Shown piece after piece: positions 16,881-25,536 of a stretch of 64,000 bases of DNA. The notes under the pieces are model-generated. The model was given only the letters and a program-made list of their open reading frames with translations. It was not told the DNA's origin and did no database searches. The position numbers and the translations under genes were made by a program. Source of the DNA: Neisseria sp. (GTDB lineage: Bacteria > Pseudomonadota > Gammaproteobacteria > Burkholderiales > Neisseriaceae); NCBI RefSeq assembly GCF_030530745.1, contig NZ_JAUMUI010000001.1:106961-170960 (forward strand), in the 5' to 3' direction. The stretch's first letter is position 1. The number at the start of each line of letters is the position of its first letter.

Positions 16881-17771
16881 TCAGCGGCCCACTTTTTCCA
16901 ACGCCAGCTTTTCCTGCCGGTAAGCTTCTGCGGCTTCTCGTTCGCGTTTGGTGGCTTGGCGCATCATGTAGTAATTGATGAGAATCACCAATGTGCCGAC
17001 GATGGTAATCATGATGGTTGCCAACACGTTCATCTGCGGATCAAGGCCGAGTTTGATTTTAGAGAAAATTACTTGCGGCAAGGTGGAAGAACCGGGGCCG
17101 GAAAGAAACGAGGTAATCACCAAGTCATCTAATGACAAGGTAATGCCGAGCAAAAAACCCGAAGCAATGGCCGGTGCAATCAGCGGCAGGGTAATCACAA
17201 AAAAGATTTTCAACGGGCGTGCACCCAAGTCCATAGCCGCTTCTTCCAGAGATTGGTCCAACTCGATCAAACGCGAGCGGATCACCACAGTGATATAGGC
17301 CATACACAAGGTGGTGTGCCCCAGAAAAATGGTGAAAAAGCCGCGGTCGAAATAAAGCCAGCTCAGTAATTCGCTGCTTTGCAGGAACATCTGCACCTGA
17401 ATAATCAGCAGCAGCATCGATAAACCGGTAATCACATCGGGCATAACCATCGGCGCCGACACCATGCCGGCAAACAAGGTGCTGCCGCGAAACCGCTTGA
17501 TGCGTGCCAGCGCATAACCTGCCAATGTGCCGAGCACAACGGCGGCCAGCGACGATACCACAGCAATCCGCAACGACAACCAAGCCGCCTCAAGAATGGT
17601 GCTGTTATTCATCAACGCGCCATACCATTTGGTTGAAAAGCCGCCCCAAACGGTTACCAGCTTGGATTCGTTAAACGAATAAACCACCAACACCACCAAA
17701 GGGATATACAGGAAGGCCAAACCCAAACCCAGCATCAGTTTGAGAAACCAAGACAATCTGTTTGACGACAT
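16881..17771 (-). CDS. potI: Polyamine ABC transporter permease (PotI/PotC type)
   Basis: 296 residues with six predicted membrane helices and the ABC-permease EAA loop (LEEAAMDLGARPLKIFFVITLPLIAPA, near residues 175-200). It pairs with the permease at 17771 and the ATPase at 18765 to import spermidine or putrescine. Its ATG overlaps the upstream stop as TAATG, a sign of translational coupling. The C-terminus has a basic coiled tail (KREREAAEAYRQEK). No substrate-binding protein (potF/potD) is encoded beside it. Confidence 0.88.
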   Translation of the reverse strand: MSSNRLSWFLKLMLGLGLAFLYIPLVVLVVYSFNESKLVTVWGGFSTKWYGALMNNSTILEAAWLSLRIAVVSSLAAVVLGTLAGYALARIKRFRGSTLFAGMVSAPMVMPDVITGLSMLLLIIQVQMFLQSSELLSWLYFDRGFFTIFLGHTTLCMAYITVVIRSRLIELDQSLEEAAMDLGARPLKIFFVITLPLIAPAIASGFLLGITLSLDDLVITSFLSGPGSSTLPQVIFSKIKLGLDPQMNVLATIMITIVGTLVILINYYMMRQATKREREAAEAYRQEKLALEKVGR

Positions 17772-18748
17772 TATTTGGCCCCTTCTTCAAGTTCACGGTT
17801 TTCATAACGGTGGAACAGCACAATCGGAATCACCAGCAGGATCACCATCACCACGGCAACGGCGGAAGCCAGCGGCCAGTTGTTCTGATCGAAGAACGCC
17901 TGCCACAACACCTTACCGATCATCAGGTTTTCCGAGCCTCCGACCAGTTCGGGAATCACATATTCGCCCACCGCCGGCACGAATACCAGCATCGAGCCTG
18001 CGATAATACCGGTTTTCGACAACGGCAGGGTAATCGCGAAAAAGGCTTTCAGCGGCCCCGCGCCCAAATCGGATGCGGCCTCCAGCAGCCTGCCGTCAAG
18101 CTTCACCAGTTGGGTGTAGAGCGGCAGGATCATAAACGGCAGATAGGCGTAAACCATCACCAGATTCAGCGAAAACGAGTTGTAAAACAGGTTCAGCGGT
18201 TCGCTGATCACACCGTATTTCAACAAAAAGTTGTTAATGATACCGTTATGCCCCAGCAACCCCATCCATGCATAAACGCGCAATAGGAACGAAGTCCAGA
18301 AAGGCAGCATAATCGCCAGCAGCAGGCCGTTCCGATAAGCGGGATTGGCACGCGAAATGGCATAGGCAATCGGATATCCGAGTGCAAGACAGATTAAGGT
18401 GGTGGTCAGTGCGGTTTTAATCGACAGCCAATAAGTGAGCAGGTAAATATTTTTACCGTTTCCCGCTGCCAACGGGTTGAGCATCTGCCCCAGGCTGATC
18501 CAAAAGTTCTGGAAAATATCCGAATAATTTTGATAACTCAGGGCAACATTCACCCGCCCCATATCGGGATCAGTGGTAATCAGCGGCGAGTAGGGCGGAA
18601 TGGCAATTTCCTGCTCGGCAAAGCTGATTTTCAGCACAATCGCAAACGGCACCAAAAACAGCACCAGCAGCCAGATATACGGTACGGCGATTACCGCCCG
18701 CCGCCCCGGCCGGCGCAACAGTTTGTGTTTCAGTTTTTTCAGTTTCAT
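17771..18748 (-). CDS. potH: Polyamine ABC transporter permease (PotH/PotB type)
   Basis: 325 residues from ATG 18748 (MKLKKLKHKLLRR); an ATG five codons earlier is possible. The N-terminus is highly basic, followed by the first membrane helix (YIWLLVLFLVPFAIVL). A large periplasmic loop and five more helices follow; the EAA loop reads LEAASDLGAGPLKAFFAITLPLS. It forms the membrane channel with PotI. The upstream ATPase gene ends 16 bp before it. Confidence 0.88.
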   Translation of the reverse strand: MKLKKLKHKLLRRPGRRAVIAVPYIWLLVLFLVPFAIVLKISFAEQEIAIPPYSPLITTDPDMGRVNVALSYQNYSDIFQNFWISLGQMLNPLAAGNGKNIYLLTYWLSIKTALTTTLICLALGYPIAYAISRANPAYRNGLLLAIMLPFWTSFLLRVYAWMGLLGHNGIINNFLLKYGVISEPLNLFYNSFSLNLVMVYAYLPFMILPLYTQLVKLDGRLLEAASDLGAGPLKAFFAITLPLSKTGIIAGSMLVFVPAVGEYVIPELVGGSENLMIGKVLWQAFFDQNNWPLASAVAVVMVILLVIPIVLFHRYENRELEEGAK

Positions 18749-18764
18749 CGCACATCCTTGCAAT

Positions 18765-19889
18765 TTAGCTGAACAGGGGGGTAGGTTGGTTTTCAGGCCA
18801 GCTTACATAAACGGTTTCATCCCAAGTGGGCGGTGTGATATTGCGCACATACCAATAAGGCGCCGGCACTTGGCTTTTGATTACGCGGCCGTTAGCCAGC
18901 TGTACGTGGTAGATGGTGAAACTGCCCAAATAGGCGATTTCTTTGATAATGCCTTTTTCCCAGTTGAAACCGCCCTCTTCTGCCGGCTGTTCCTTATGCA
19001 CGTCGATGTCTTCGGGGCGGATGCTGATCCACAGGCTCTGCTCGGCACGGCCGCCCAAGCCGTGATCGATGCGCACTTTGTTTTCCAACTCAGGCGATTC
19101 GATAACGGCGTAATCGGCGTGATCTTCCAAAACCACACCCTCAAAAATATTGGTTTCACCGATAAACTCCGCAGTAAAGCGGCTGTTGGGAAAGTCATAC
19201 ACATCACTGGGCGTACCCACCTGCTGCAGCTTGCCTTCCGACATAATCGCCACACGGGTGGCCATGGTCATGGCCTCTTCTTGGTCATGCGTTACCATAA
19301 TGCAGGTTACGCCTACTTGTTCCAACGTATTAACCAGTTCAAGCTGGGTTTGCTGGCGCAGTTTTTTATCCAAAGCGCCCAAAGGTTCGTCGAGCAGCAG
19401 GATTTTCGGACGCTTGGCCAGGCTGCGTGCCAAAGCCACGCGCTGCTGCTGGCCGCCTGAAAGTTGGTGCGGTTTGCGCTTGGCGAACTTGGTCATCTGC
19501 ACCAAACGCAGCATTTCTTCGACGCGGTCGATAATTTCGCCTTTGGGCACTTTGTCCTGCTTCAAACCGAAAGCGATATTCTGCTCCACCGTCATATGCG
19601 GAAACAGCGCATAGCTTTGAAACATCATATTGATCGGGCGGTCGTAAGGGGCAAGGCGGGTAATATCTTGGCCGTCGAGAATGATTTTTCCCTGATTCGG
19701 CGTTTCCATGCCCGCCAGCATGCGCAGCAGTGTGGACTTGCCGCTTCCCGAGCTGCCCAACAGGGCGAAAATTTCATGTTTTTCAATATCCAAGTCGATG
19801 TGGTCGACAGCATAATTGTCACCAAATTTCTTCACCAAACCTTGAATTTGCAGATAAGGCCGGGTGGAAGACGCAGCGGTTGCGTTCAT
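18765..19889 (-). CDS. potG: Polyamine ABC transporter ATP-binding protein
   Basis: 374 residues from ATG 19889 ([17 protein letters not shown]), the start that places the ABC domain at the usual distance; an upstream ATG at 19937 is less likely. Walker A is GSSGSGKST, the signature is [15 protein letters not shown], Walker B is [12 protein letters not shown], and the H-loop is [14 protein letters not shown]-terminal TOBE domain follows (from about 290). First gene of the operon potG-potH-potI. With speA and speB in the window, a polyamine substrate is the natural reading. Confidence 0.9.
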   Translation of the reverse strand: MNATAASSTRPYLQIQGLVKKFGDNYAVDHIDLDIEKHEIFALLGSSGSGKSTLLRMLAGMETPNQGKIILDGQDITRLAPYDRPINMMFQSYALFPHMTVEQNIAFGLKQDKVPKGEIIDRVEEMLRLVQMTKFAKRKPHQLSGGQQQRVALARSLAKRPKILLLDEPLGALDKKLRQQTQLELVNTLEQVGVTCIMVTHDQEEAMTMATRVAIMSEGKLQQVGTPSDVYDFPNSRFTAEFIGETNIFEGVVLEDHADYAVIESPELENKVRIDHGLGGRAEQSLWISIRPEDIDVHKEQPAEEGGFNWEKGIIKEIAYLGSFTIYHVQLANGRVIKSQVPAPYWYVRNITPPTWDETVYVSWPENQPTPLFS

Positions 19890-20310
19890 AAACAATACTC
19901 CAATCGATAACGGGTACCGGCGAAACGGGGTTCGCAAAGGGTGAAAATAAAGCTGTTTGATTGCCTGATGAAAAACCGTTGTTTAAATACATTAAATAAA
20001 CGGCTTTTTTATAAAAAGCGCACGGGCAGCACGGAAACTTCTAAGGGCTGTGGAAAACCCGTTAAGGTTGCCGACAGCCCCGACTGAACTTGTAATTATA
20101 TTAGCCTGCGGCCAAATGGGGCAATATAAAATTAAACTTTTGAACCATTGGAAAAACTTCCAAGGTGTTTTTTACCGCACACTCCAAACAGACGGACAGG
20201 CGGCAAACCAAGTAACTTTTCATACGGCCGAATCCAAGGTCTGTTGACAATTAACGCAACGGCGGCTTTTGCCTCAAAAAACCGCTTCACCGGCCAATTG
20301 TCAGCAGACC
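19890..20310. other. Intergenic region with two short inverted-repeat elements
   Basis: 421 bp between potG and the 3' end of xerD. It contains a 40-bp element at 20042-20081 and a 78-bp element at 20236-20313, both of the AGGGGCTG family. The rest is AT-rich; a promoter for potG should lie in 19900-20030 but no clear -35/-10 pair stands out. Confidence 0.6.
20042..20081. repeat. Short AGGGGCTG-family element
   Basis: Begins TAAGGGCTGTGG and ends GTTGCCGACAGCCCC; the ends are inverted repeats. It looks like an internally deleted copy of the elements at 20236 and 51331. Confidence 0.55.
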
Positions 20311-20313
20311 CTA
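20236..20313. repeat. AGGGGCTG-family miniature element
   Basis: AAGGTCTGTTGACAATTAAC at one end and AATTGTCAGCAGACCCTA at the other, with CGCAACGGCGG inside. It is closely related to 51331-51410. The right end supplies the xerD stop codon. Confidence 0.7.
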
Positions 20314-21201
20314 GCCGCGCGGGTGGTGTTCCCGCACAATACTTTTCAGCCGCTCGTTGGCAACGTGGGTGTAAATCTGCGTGGTGCTGATGTCGGCGTG
20401 GCCAAGCAAGAGCTGCACCACGCGCAAATCGGCGCCGTGGTTGACCAAATGGGTGGCGAAGGCGTGGCGCAGGCCGTGGGGGCTGAGGTGCCGTATACCG
20501 GCGCCCTCGGCATATTTTTCCACTATCATCCATGCCAATTGGCGGCTGACGCCCGTGCGTTTCTGGCTCACAAACAATTCGTCGCAAATGCGGTTTTTCA
20601 ATAATTGCGGCCGCGCTTCGGCCAGATAGCGCTCTATCCAATACACGGCTTCGGCTCCCAGCGGCACGATGCGTTGTTTGTTGCCTTTGCCGACGGTGTT
20701 GATGATGCCTTTGCCGAGGTTGGCTTCGTTCACTTTCAGCTTCACCGCTTCGCTCACGCGCAGGCCGGTGGCGTAGATTAATTCGAGCAGGGCTTTGTCG
20801 CGCAGGCCGTGCGCGGTTTCGGTGTCGGGCGCATTTAACAGCGCCTCGATTTGCGCTTCGGTAATCAGTTTGGGCAGCGTTTGCGCCTGCTTGGGCGCGC
20901 TGAGGTGGCGGGTGGGGTTGTCGGTGCGCTGCTCGGTTTCAAGCAGCCAGCCGTAGAGCCGCTTGCAGGCCGACAGCGCGCGCGCCTGCGAGCGTGTTTT
21001 TTCATCGGGGTGGTAAACGGCGGCGGCCAAGTCGGTGCTTTGCGCGGTTTGCCAGTCCAACCCCTGCGCGCGCAGGCGGCCGGCAATTTTTTCCAAATCG
21101 CGGCGGTAGGCATCGAGCGTGTTTTGGCTCAAACGGTGGTTCAGCCACAGGTGTTCGAGCAGGCGTTCGGCAAAGATGTCGGGGTGTTTTTCAGACGGCA
21201 T
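20311..21201 (-). CDS. xerD: Site-specific tyrosine recombinase XerD
   Basis: 296 residues. The N-terminal SAM-like core-binding domain (FAERLLEHLWLNHRLSQNTL) is followed by the catalytic domain with the first Arg in ATGLRVSEAV, HGLRHAFATH (His and second Arg) and the nucleophile Tyr in LLGHADISTTQIYTHV. XerD works with XerC at dif to resolve chromosome dimers. Full length, ending REHHPRG. Its TAG stop lies within the terminal repeat of a miniature element. A small membrane-protein gene is directly upstream, 9 bp away. Confidence 0.93.
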   Translation of the reverse strand: MPSEKHPDIFAERLLEHLWLNHRLSQNTLDAYRRDLEKIAGRLRAQGLDWQTAQSTDLAAAVYHPDEKTRSQARALSACKRLYGWLLETEQRTDNPTRHLSAPKQAQTLPKLITEAQIEALLNAPDTETAHGLRDKALLELIYATGLRVSEAVKLKVNEANLGKGIINTVGKGNKQRIVPLGAEAVYWIERYLAEARPQLLKNRICDELFVSQKRTGVSRQLAWMIVEKYAEGAGIRHLSPHGLRHAFATHLVNHGADLRVVQLLLGHADISTTQIYTHVANERLKSIVREHHPRG

Positions 21202-21210
21202 AAACGGGGT

Positions 21211-21411
21211 TCACAGGGCGGCCGTTACGATAATCAAGGCAAAAACCGCAACGATGGCCGCCAGAATGCTTAACATGGCGATTTTGGCGGTTTTGGCCTT
21301 AACCGCCGCCAAATACGCTTCCGCCCGCGCTTTGCCGGCCTGCGCTTCGGCCAGAAGGATCTCCATCTCGGCCAGGCGTTTCTGTAAATCGGATTGGGGG
21401 TTTTCGTTCAT
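21211..21411 (-). CDS. Small coiled-coil, single-pass membrane protein
   Basis: 66 residues. Residues 1-40 form a charged helix with heptad-like spacing (LQKRLAEMEILLAEAQ), and 44-65 form a C-terminal membrane anchor (AMLSILAAIVAVFALIIVTAAL). I do not recognise the family. It is 9 bp upstream of xerD on the same strand, so the two are probably one transcript. A function in membrane association of a partner is conceivable but not shown. Confidence 0.65.
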   Translation of the reverse strand: MNENPQSDLQKRLAEMEILLAEAQAGKARAEAYLAAVKAKTAKIAMLSILAAIVAVFALIIVTAAL

Positions 21412-21460
21412 ATTTAAATTTAAAGCATTGCGGTTGCGTTTTTTTCAGACGGCCTGCGGG

Positions 21461-21922
21461 TTATATTTCCACGCCTTCGTGTTTCAGCAGCCAGCGTTTG
21501 ATATTGAGCGCGTCGCCCTCGCCGCTGGAAAAGCCGCCCAAGCCGTGTTTGGCGACGACGCGGTGGCAGGGCACCACCAGTGCCAGCGGGTTTTTTCCGC
21601 ACGCGCCGCCGACGGCGCGCGGGTGGCTGCCGATTTTGCGGGCGATGTCTTGGTAAGTCATCACCTGCCCGGCGGGGATTTCGGCAATCGCCTGCCACAC
21701 TTTCCGCTGATAGGCCGTGCCCTGCTCCGAAACGGGCTGGTTAAAGTTTTTCAGACGGCCTGCGAAATAGTCGTCGAGCTTGCGCTGCCACGCTTCGGGC
21801 AGGGGATACGGCGCATATTCGGGCTTGCCGGAAAGATGCAGTTCGAGCAGGTTGTTTTGCGCGTCGAAAACCAGCGTAATGTTGCCGAACGGAGCAGCGT
21901 ATAAACAGGGATAGCGGTTCAT
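21461..21922 (-). CDS. ogt: Methylated-DNA--protein-cysteine methyltransferase
   Basis: 153 residues, the size of Ogt. The winged-helix DNA-binding part reads IPAGQVMTYQDIARKIG, followed by the Arg finger (SHPRAVGGACGKNP) and the alkyl-acceptor motif VPCHRVV near residue 123. The C-terminus GGFSSGEGDALNIKRWLLKHEG is typical. It removes methyl groups from O6-methylguanine in a suicidal reaction. An uptake sequence lies within the reading frame. Confidence 0.93.
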   Translation of the reverse strand: MNRYPCLYAAPFGNITLVFDAQNNLLELHLSGKPEYAPYPLPEAWQRKLDDYFAGRLKNFNQPVSEQGTAYQRKVWQAIAEIPAGQVMTYQDIARKIGSHPRAVGGACGKNPLALVVPCHRVVAKHGLGGFSSGEGDALNIKRWLLKHEGVEI

Positions 21923-21990
21923 AATGCCTACTTATGCTTACTTTGGCCGTCTGAAAACCCGCAGCCGGATTTTCATTGTTTTTTAAACCA

Positions 21991-22038
21991 TAGGGCGTGC
22001 AGTCAGAAAGCGTTGCGGCGTTATGACTACACGCCCTA
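21991..22038. repeat. Short AGGGCGTGTAGTCAGAAAG-family element
   Basis: TAGGGCGTGCAGTCAGAAAG at the left, ATGACTACACGCCCTA at the right. The ends match those of the longer element at 24614-24777; the interior is deleted. Confidence 0.65.
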
Positions 22039-22053
22039 GCGAATAACACGCGT

Positions 22054-22638
22054 TCAACCGGCCAAACCCAAACGCGCCGCCAGCCGTTCTTTAACCTGCG
22101 GCCATTCGGCGCGGATCAGGCTGTACATCACGGTGTCGCGCACGCTGCCGTCGCGGCGCGCCTGCTGGCCGCGTATCACGCCGTCTTTTTGCGCGCCCAG
22201 CCGTTCGATGGCCTGCTGCGAGCGGGTGTTCAGGTTGTCGGTGCGCCAGCCCACGGTTTGTGCGCCCAGCGTGTCGAAAGCATGGCACAGCAGCAGGTAT
22301 TTGCAGGTGGTGTTGGCACGGCTGCGCCAGTAGCTTTGCGCATACCATGTGTAGCCGATTTCCAAGCGTGCGGCGGCGGGAATGATGTCGTGATAGCTGG
22401 TACTGCCGATAACTCTGCCGCAGGTTTCGTCTATCACGGCGAAGGCCAGACGGTCGGGCGTGAGCAAGGCTTTGCGGATATAGGCGGCGGTTTCGTGCGG
22501 CTCGGGCACCGAGGTAAACACCAGCCGCCACAATTCGCCGTCGGCTGCGGCTTCGCGCAGGCCGTGTTCGTGCTGTATACCCAGCGGCTCCAAACGGATG
22601 CCGTTCAAATCGAGGGTTACGGGTTGTAGGGTATTCAC
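22054..22638 (-). CDS. GNAT family acetyltransferase (RimJ/RimL-like)
   Basis: 194 residues if translation starts at GTG 22638 (MNTLQPVTLDLNGIRLEPLG); a longer ATG start would overlap bcp by 175 bp and has no conserved sequence. The acetyl-CoA region is YTWYAQSYWRSRANTTCKYLLLCHAFDTLG, followed by VGWRTDNLNTRSQQAIERLGAQKDG, which matches the RimJ/RimL-type acetyltransferase fold. The substrate is unknown. It follows bcp by 11 bp on the same strand, so the two are likely co-transcribed. Confidence 0.8.
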   Translation of the reverse strand: MNTLQPVTLDLNGIRLEPLGIQHEHGLREAAADGELWRLVFTSVPEPHETAAYIRKALLTPDRLAFAVIDETCGRVIGSTSYHDIIPAAARLEIGYTWYAQSYWRSRANTTCKYLLLCHAFDTLGAQTVGWRTDNLNTRSQQAIERLGAQKDGVIRGQQARRDGSVRDTVMYSLIRAEWPQVKERLAARLGLAG

Positions 22639-22649
22639 GGCTGTTGCTT

Positions 22650-23090
22650 TCAAGACAGGTTTTGCAGGGTTTCCAGCACTTCCTGCGCATGGCCGGCCAC
22701 TTTCACTTTGCGCCATTCGCGGATGATTTCGCCGTTGCGGTCGAGCACGAAAGTGCTGCGCTCGATTCCCAGCGATTCTTTGCCGTAAAGTTTTTTCAGC
22801 TTGATGACATCGAACATTTTGCACACGGTTTCGTCGGCGTCGCTCAACAGTTCGAACCGGAAACCCTGTTTGGCGCAGAAATTCCGGTGCGACTTCACGC
22901 CGTCGCGCGAAATGCCTACTACGGTATAACCCAATGCTTCAAACTGCGCCAGGCGGGCGTTGAAGTCCAAACCTTCGGTGGTGCAGCCCGGCGTGCTGTC
23001 TTTCGGGTAGAAATAAACCACCAGTGGCAGATGTTCGGACGACACGAAATCGCGGCCGACGCCGGAAGGCAGGGTGAAGTGATATGACAT
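22650..23090 (-). CDS. bcp: Thiol peroxidase Bcp (peroxiredoxin Q type)
   Basis: 146 residues. The thioredoxin-fold peroxiredoxin motif is YPKDSTPGCTTEG with the peroxidatic Cys near residue 44. Many Bcp enzymes carry a resolving Cys five residues later; here that position is Leu, so resolution must use another cysteine (for example in NFCAKQGF or ETVCKMF) or an external thiol. It reduces hydrogen and organic peroxides in the cytoplasm. Confidence 0.9.
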   Translation of the reverse strand: MSYHFTLPSGVGRDFVSSEHLPLVVYFYPKDSTPGCTTEGLDFNARLAQFEALGYTVVGISRDGVKSHRNFCAKQGFRFELLSDADETVCKMFDVIKLKKLYGKESLGIERSTFVLDRNGEIIREWRKVKVAGHAQEVLETLQNLS

Positions 23091-23169
23091 ATTTGCCCTT
23101 TCTTGCGGAAATGTTTTCAGACGGCCTTATCTTATATCATTTCGGGCAGGTGCCAAAAGCCTTGCCTTA

Positions 23170-23250
23170 TATAGCGGATTAAATTTCAAATAAGACAAGG
23201 CAGGCAGTGCAAATAAAGGCAACACCGTATTACTTGAAATCCAACCGCTG
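23170..23250. repeat. Decayed Correia-like element
   Basis: Begins TATAGCGGATTAAATTTCAA, has ACAAGGCAGGCAGTGCAAAT inside, and ends TTGAAATCCAACCGCTG. The ends are degenerate inverted repeats of the Correia type and the interior is shortened. Confidence 0.6.
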
Positions 23251-23328
23251 CCGGCCGTCTGAAAATTCCGCTACGGCTTTACACGCTCCTTTATAATGTG
23301 CGCAATTCGTTAGAAAAAGGAAAACGAA

Positions 23329-24609
23329 ATGGGCGTTTTAAACAGTTTGTTGGGAATGGCGGTGCTGATTGCGATTGCAGTGCTGCTCTCCACCAACCGC
23401 AAAGCCATCAATATCCGCACGGTGGCGGGCGCGTTTTTGATCCAAGTGGCGCTGGGCGCGTTGGTGCTGTATGTGCCGTGGGGGCGCGACGGCCTTTTGG
23501 CGGTGTCCGAAGGCGTGGGCAAGGTGATTGCCTACGGCGGCGACGGCGTGAGCTTTTTGTTCGGCGGTTTGGTGTCGGACAAAATGTTTGAGGTGTTCGG
23601 CGGCGGCGGTTTCGTGTTCGCCTTTCGCGTGTTGCCGATGATCGTGTTTTTCTCGTCGCTGGTGGCGGTGCTGTATTACATCGGCGTGATGCAGATTCTG
23701 ATTAAAATCATCGGCGGCTTTCTGCAAAAAGTGCTGGGTACGTCGAAAGCCGAATCGATGTCGGCAGCGGCGAACATTTTCGTAGGCCAAACCGAAGCGC
23801 CGCTGGTGGTGCGCCCGTTTATCCGCAAAATGACCGAATCGGAGCTGTTTGCCGTTATGAGCGGCGGCTTGGCTTCGGTGGCCGGCTCCGTGTTGGGCGG
23901 CTACGCGCAGATGGGCGTTCCGCTGCCCTACCTGATCGCCGCTTCGTTTATGGCCGCGCCCGGCGGCCTGCTGTTTGCCAAACTGCTGGTTCCGGAAACC
24001 GAAAAACAGCAAACCGAAACGGAAATCGACGCCGCCGCCGATGAAGAAGAAAAACCCGCCAACGTGATTGATGCGGCTGCGGGCGGCGCGGTAACGGGCG
24101 CGCAGATTGCCATAGCGGTAGGCGCTTCGCTGCTGGCGTTCGTGGCCTTAATCGCCATGCTCAACGGCCTGATCGGCGGCGTGGCGGGCTGGTTCGGCTA
24201 CGGCGGCCTGACCCTGCAAACCATTTTGGGCTGGCTGTTTGCGCCGCTGGCTTGGGTAATCGGCGTGCCGTGGCACGAAGCGGGCACCGCAGGCTCGTTA
24301 ATCGGCCAAAAAGTGGTGGTGAACGAATTTGTGGCCTATTCCGAATTCGTGAAATACTTGCGCCCCGAATCGGCCGTCAAGCTGAGCGAAAACACGCAGG
24401 CTATTATTTCGTTTGCCTTGTGCGGCTTCGCCAACCTGGGTTCCGTCGCCGTGCTGGTGGGCGGCCTGAGCATTATGGCACCCAACCGCCGCAAAGACGT
24501 GGCGCGCCTCGGCCTCAAAGCGGTGGCGGCCGGCTCGCTGTCCAACCTGATGAGCGCGGTGATTGCCGGTTTGTTTATCGGTTTGTCGGGCGCGGCCATT
24601 ATCGGTTGA
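23329..24609 (+). CDS. nupC: Concentrative nucleoside transporter
   Basis: 426 residues from ATG 23329 with AAAGGAAAACGAA upstream. The protein is highly hydrophobic with the CNT family layout: the first helices, the nucleoside-recognition segment ([23 protein letters not shown]), the GQTEAPL motif ([14 protein letters not shown]) and the C-terminal [25 protein letters not shown]. Such transporters import nucleosides with a proton or sodium ion across the inner membrane. Residues about 225-245 are an acidic cytoplasmic insert ([14 protein letters not shown]). Confidence 0.92.
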   Translation: MGVLNSLLGMAVLIAIAVLLSTNRKAINIRTVAGAFLIQVALGALVLYVPWGRDGLLAVSEGVGKVIAYGGDGVSFLFGGLVSDKMFEVFGGGGFVFAFRVLPMIVFFSSLVAVLYYIGVMQILIKIIGGFLQKVLGTSKAESMSAAANIFVGQTEAPLVVRPFIRKMTESELFAVMSGGLASVAGSVLGGYAQMGVPLPYLIAASFMAAPGGLLFAKLLVPETEKQQTETEIDAAADEEEKPANVIDAAAGGAVTGAQIAIAVGASLLAFVALIAMLNGLIGGVAGWFGYGGLTLQTILGWLFAPLAWVIGVPWHEAGTAGSLIGQKVVVNEFVAYSEFVKYLRPESAVKLSENTQAIISFALCGFANLGSVAVLVGGLSIMAPNRRKDVARLGLKAVAAGSLSNLMSAVIAGLFIGLSGAAIIG

Positions 24610-24613
24610 AACC

Positions 24614-24777
24614 AGGGCATGTAGTCAGAAAGCGTTGCGGCGGTATTTTTGGTTAAAATCCGCACCTGCGGCGTTAAAAATGCTCGCAAGATGTCCAATC
24701 TTGCTGCGCTTTTTGCCTTGCATCTGCGGATTTTTCCTCAAAAAACCGCTTCGCAAACCTTCTGACTACACGCCCTA
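24614..24777. repeat. AGGGCGTGTAGTCAGAAAG-family element, long copy
   Basis: 164 bp with inverted ends: AGGGCATGTAGTCAGAAAGC on the left and TTCTGACTACACGCCCTA on the right. An inner inverted repeat (AAAATCCGCACCTGCGG region / TGCGGATTTTTCC) gives a long stem-loop. No reading frame; probably a non-autonomous miniature element. Confidence 0.75.
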
Positions 24778-24781
24778 AATA

Positions 24782-24817
24782 AGGCCGTCTGAAAACCTGT
24801 TTGCCTTCAGACGGCCT
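24782..24817 (+). terminator. Convergent-DUS hairpin
   Basis: AGGCCGTCTGAA and its inverted copy separated by 12 nt, between nupC and ribE. Confidence 0.6.
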
Positions 24818-24846
24818 GCTTGATTTATAAAAGGAAACAACAATTT

Positions 24847-25455
24847 ATGTTTACCGGCATCGTTCAGGGCATGGGGCGCATCGCCGCCGTGCACGCGCCC
24901 TCCCCCGACTTTCGCACCTATACCGTCGAGCTGCCCGAAGAAATGGCGCACAATCTGCAAACCGGCGCTTCTATTGCCAACAACGGCTGCTGCCTCACCA
25001 TCACCAAAATCAACGGCAGGCTGGTGGATTTCGACCTGATGGACGAAACGCTGGCCAAAACCAACCTCGGCGCACTAAGCGTGGGCAGCCCCGTCAACCT
25101 CGAGCGCGCCGCCCGCTTCGGCGACGAAATCGGCGGCCATCTGATGAGCGGCCACATCATCGCCACAACCACCGTTACCCGCATCGAAGAGAGCGCGCAC
25201 AACCGCACCGTATGGTTTGCCCTGCCGCCCGAATTAAAGCCCTATATCCTTACCAAAGGCTTCGTGGGCTTGGACGGTTGCAGCCTCACCATCGGCAGCG
25301 TAACCGACGGCGAATTCAACGTGCACCTGATACCCGAAACCCTGCAACGCACGCTGTTCGGCAGCCGCCGCGCGGGCGATGTGATCAACATTGAGATCGA
25401 CCCGCAAACACAGGCAGTGGTAGACACAGTAACCCGCGTGCTGGCGCAGCGCTAA
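24847..25455 (+). CDS. ribE: Riboflavin synthase alpha chain
   Basis: 202 residues starting MFTGIVQGMGRI at ATG 24847; AAAGGAAACAACAATTT precedes it, and an in-frame ATG at 24820 would remove that site. The protein is two tandem lumazine-binding barrels: the first starts MFTGIVQ, the second near residue 97 (GHIIATTTVTRIEE). The conserved SIANNGCCLTITKI and FVGLDGCSLTIGSV repeat units are the active-site halves. It dismutates dimethylribityllumazine to riboflavin. No FMN riboswitch is visible upstream. Confidence 0.95.
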   Translation: MFTGIVQGMGRIAAVHAPSPDFRTYTVELPEEMAHNLQTGASIANNGCCLTITKINGRLVDFDLMDETLAKTNLGALSVGSPVNLERAARFGDEIGGHLMSGHIIATTTVTRIEESAHNRTVWFALPPELKPYILTKGFVGLDGCSLTIGSVTDGEFNVHLIPETLQRTLFGSRRAGDVINIEIDPQTQAVVDTVTRVLAQR

Positions 25456-25475
25456 CCGCAGCTTTGCAAAAGTAC

Positions 25476-25508
25476 AAGGCCGTCTGAAACGTTTCAGACG
25501 GCCTTTTT
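25476..25508 (+). terminator. DUS palindrome terminator
   Basis: Perfect palindrome AAGGCCGTCTGAAACG and complement followed by a T-run (TTTTT to 25508); located between convergent ribE and rsmE. Confidence 0.85.
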
Positions 25509-25536
25509 CAAACCTGACGGCGGCATCAAATAAAAT

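Noticed and set aside
24610-24846. FMN riboswitch upstream of ribE
   Set aside because: The region is occupied by a miniature element and a DUS hairpin; conserved FMN aptamer blocks are absent.
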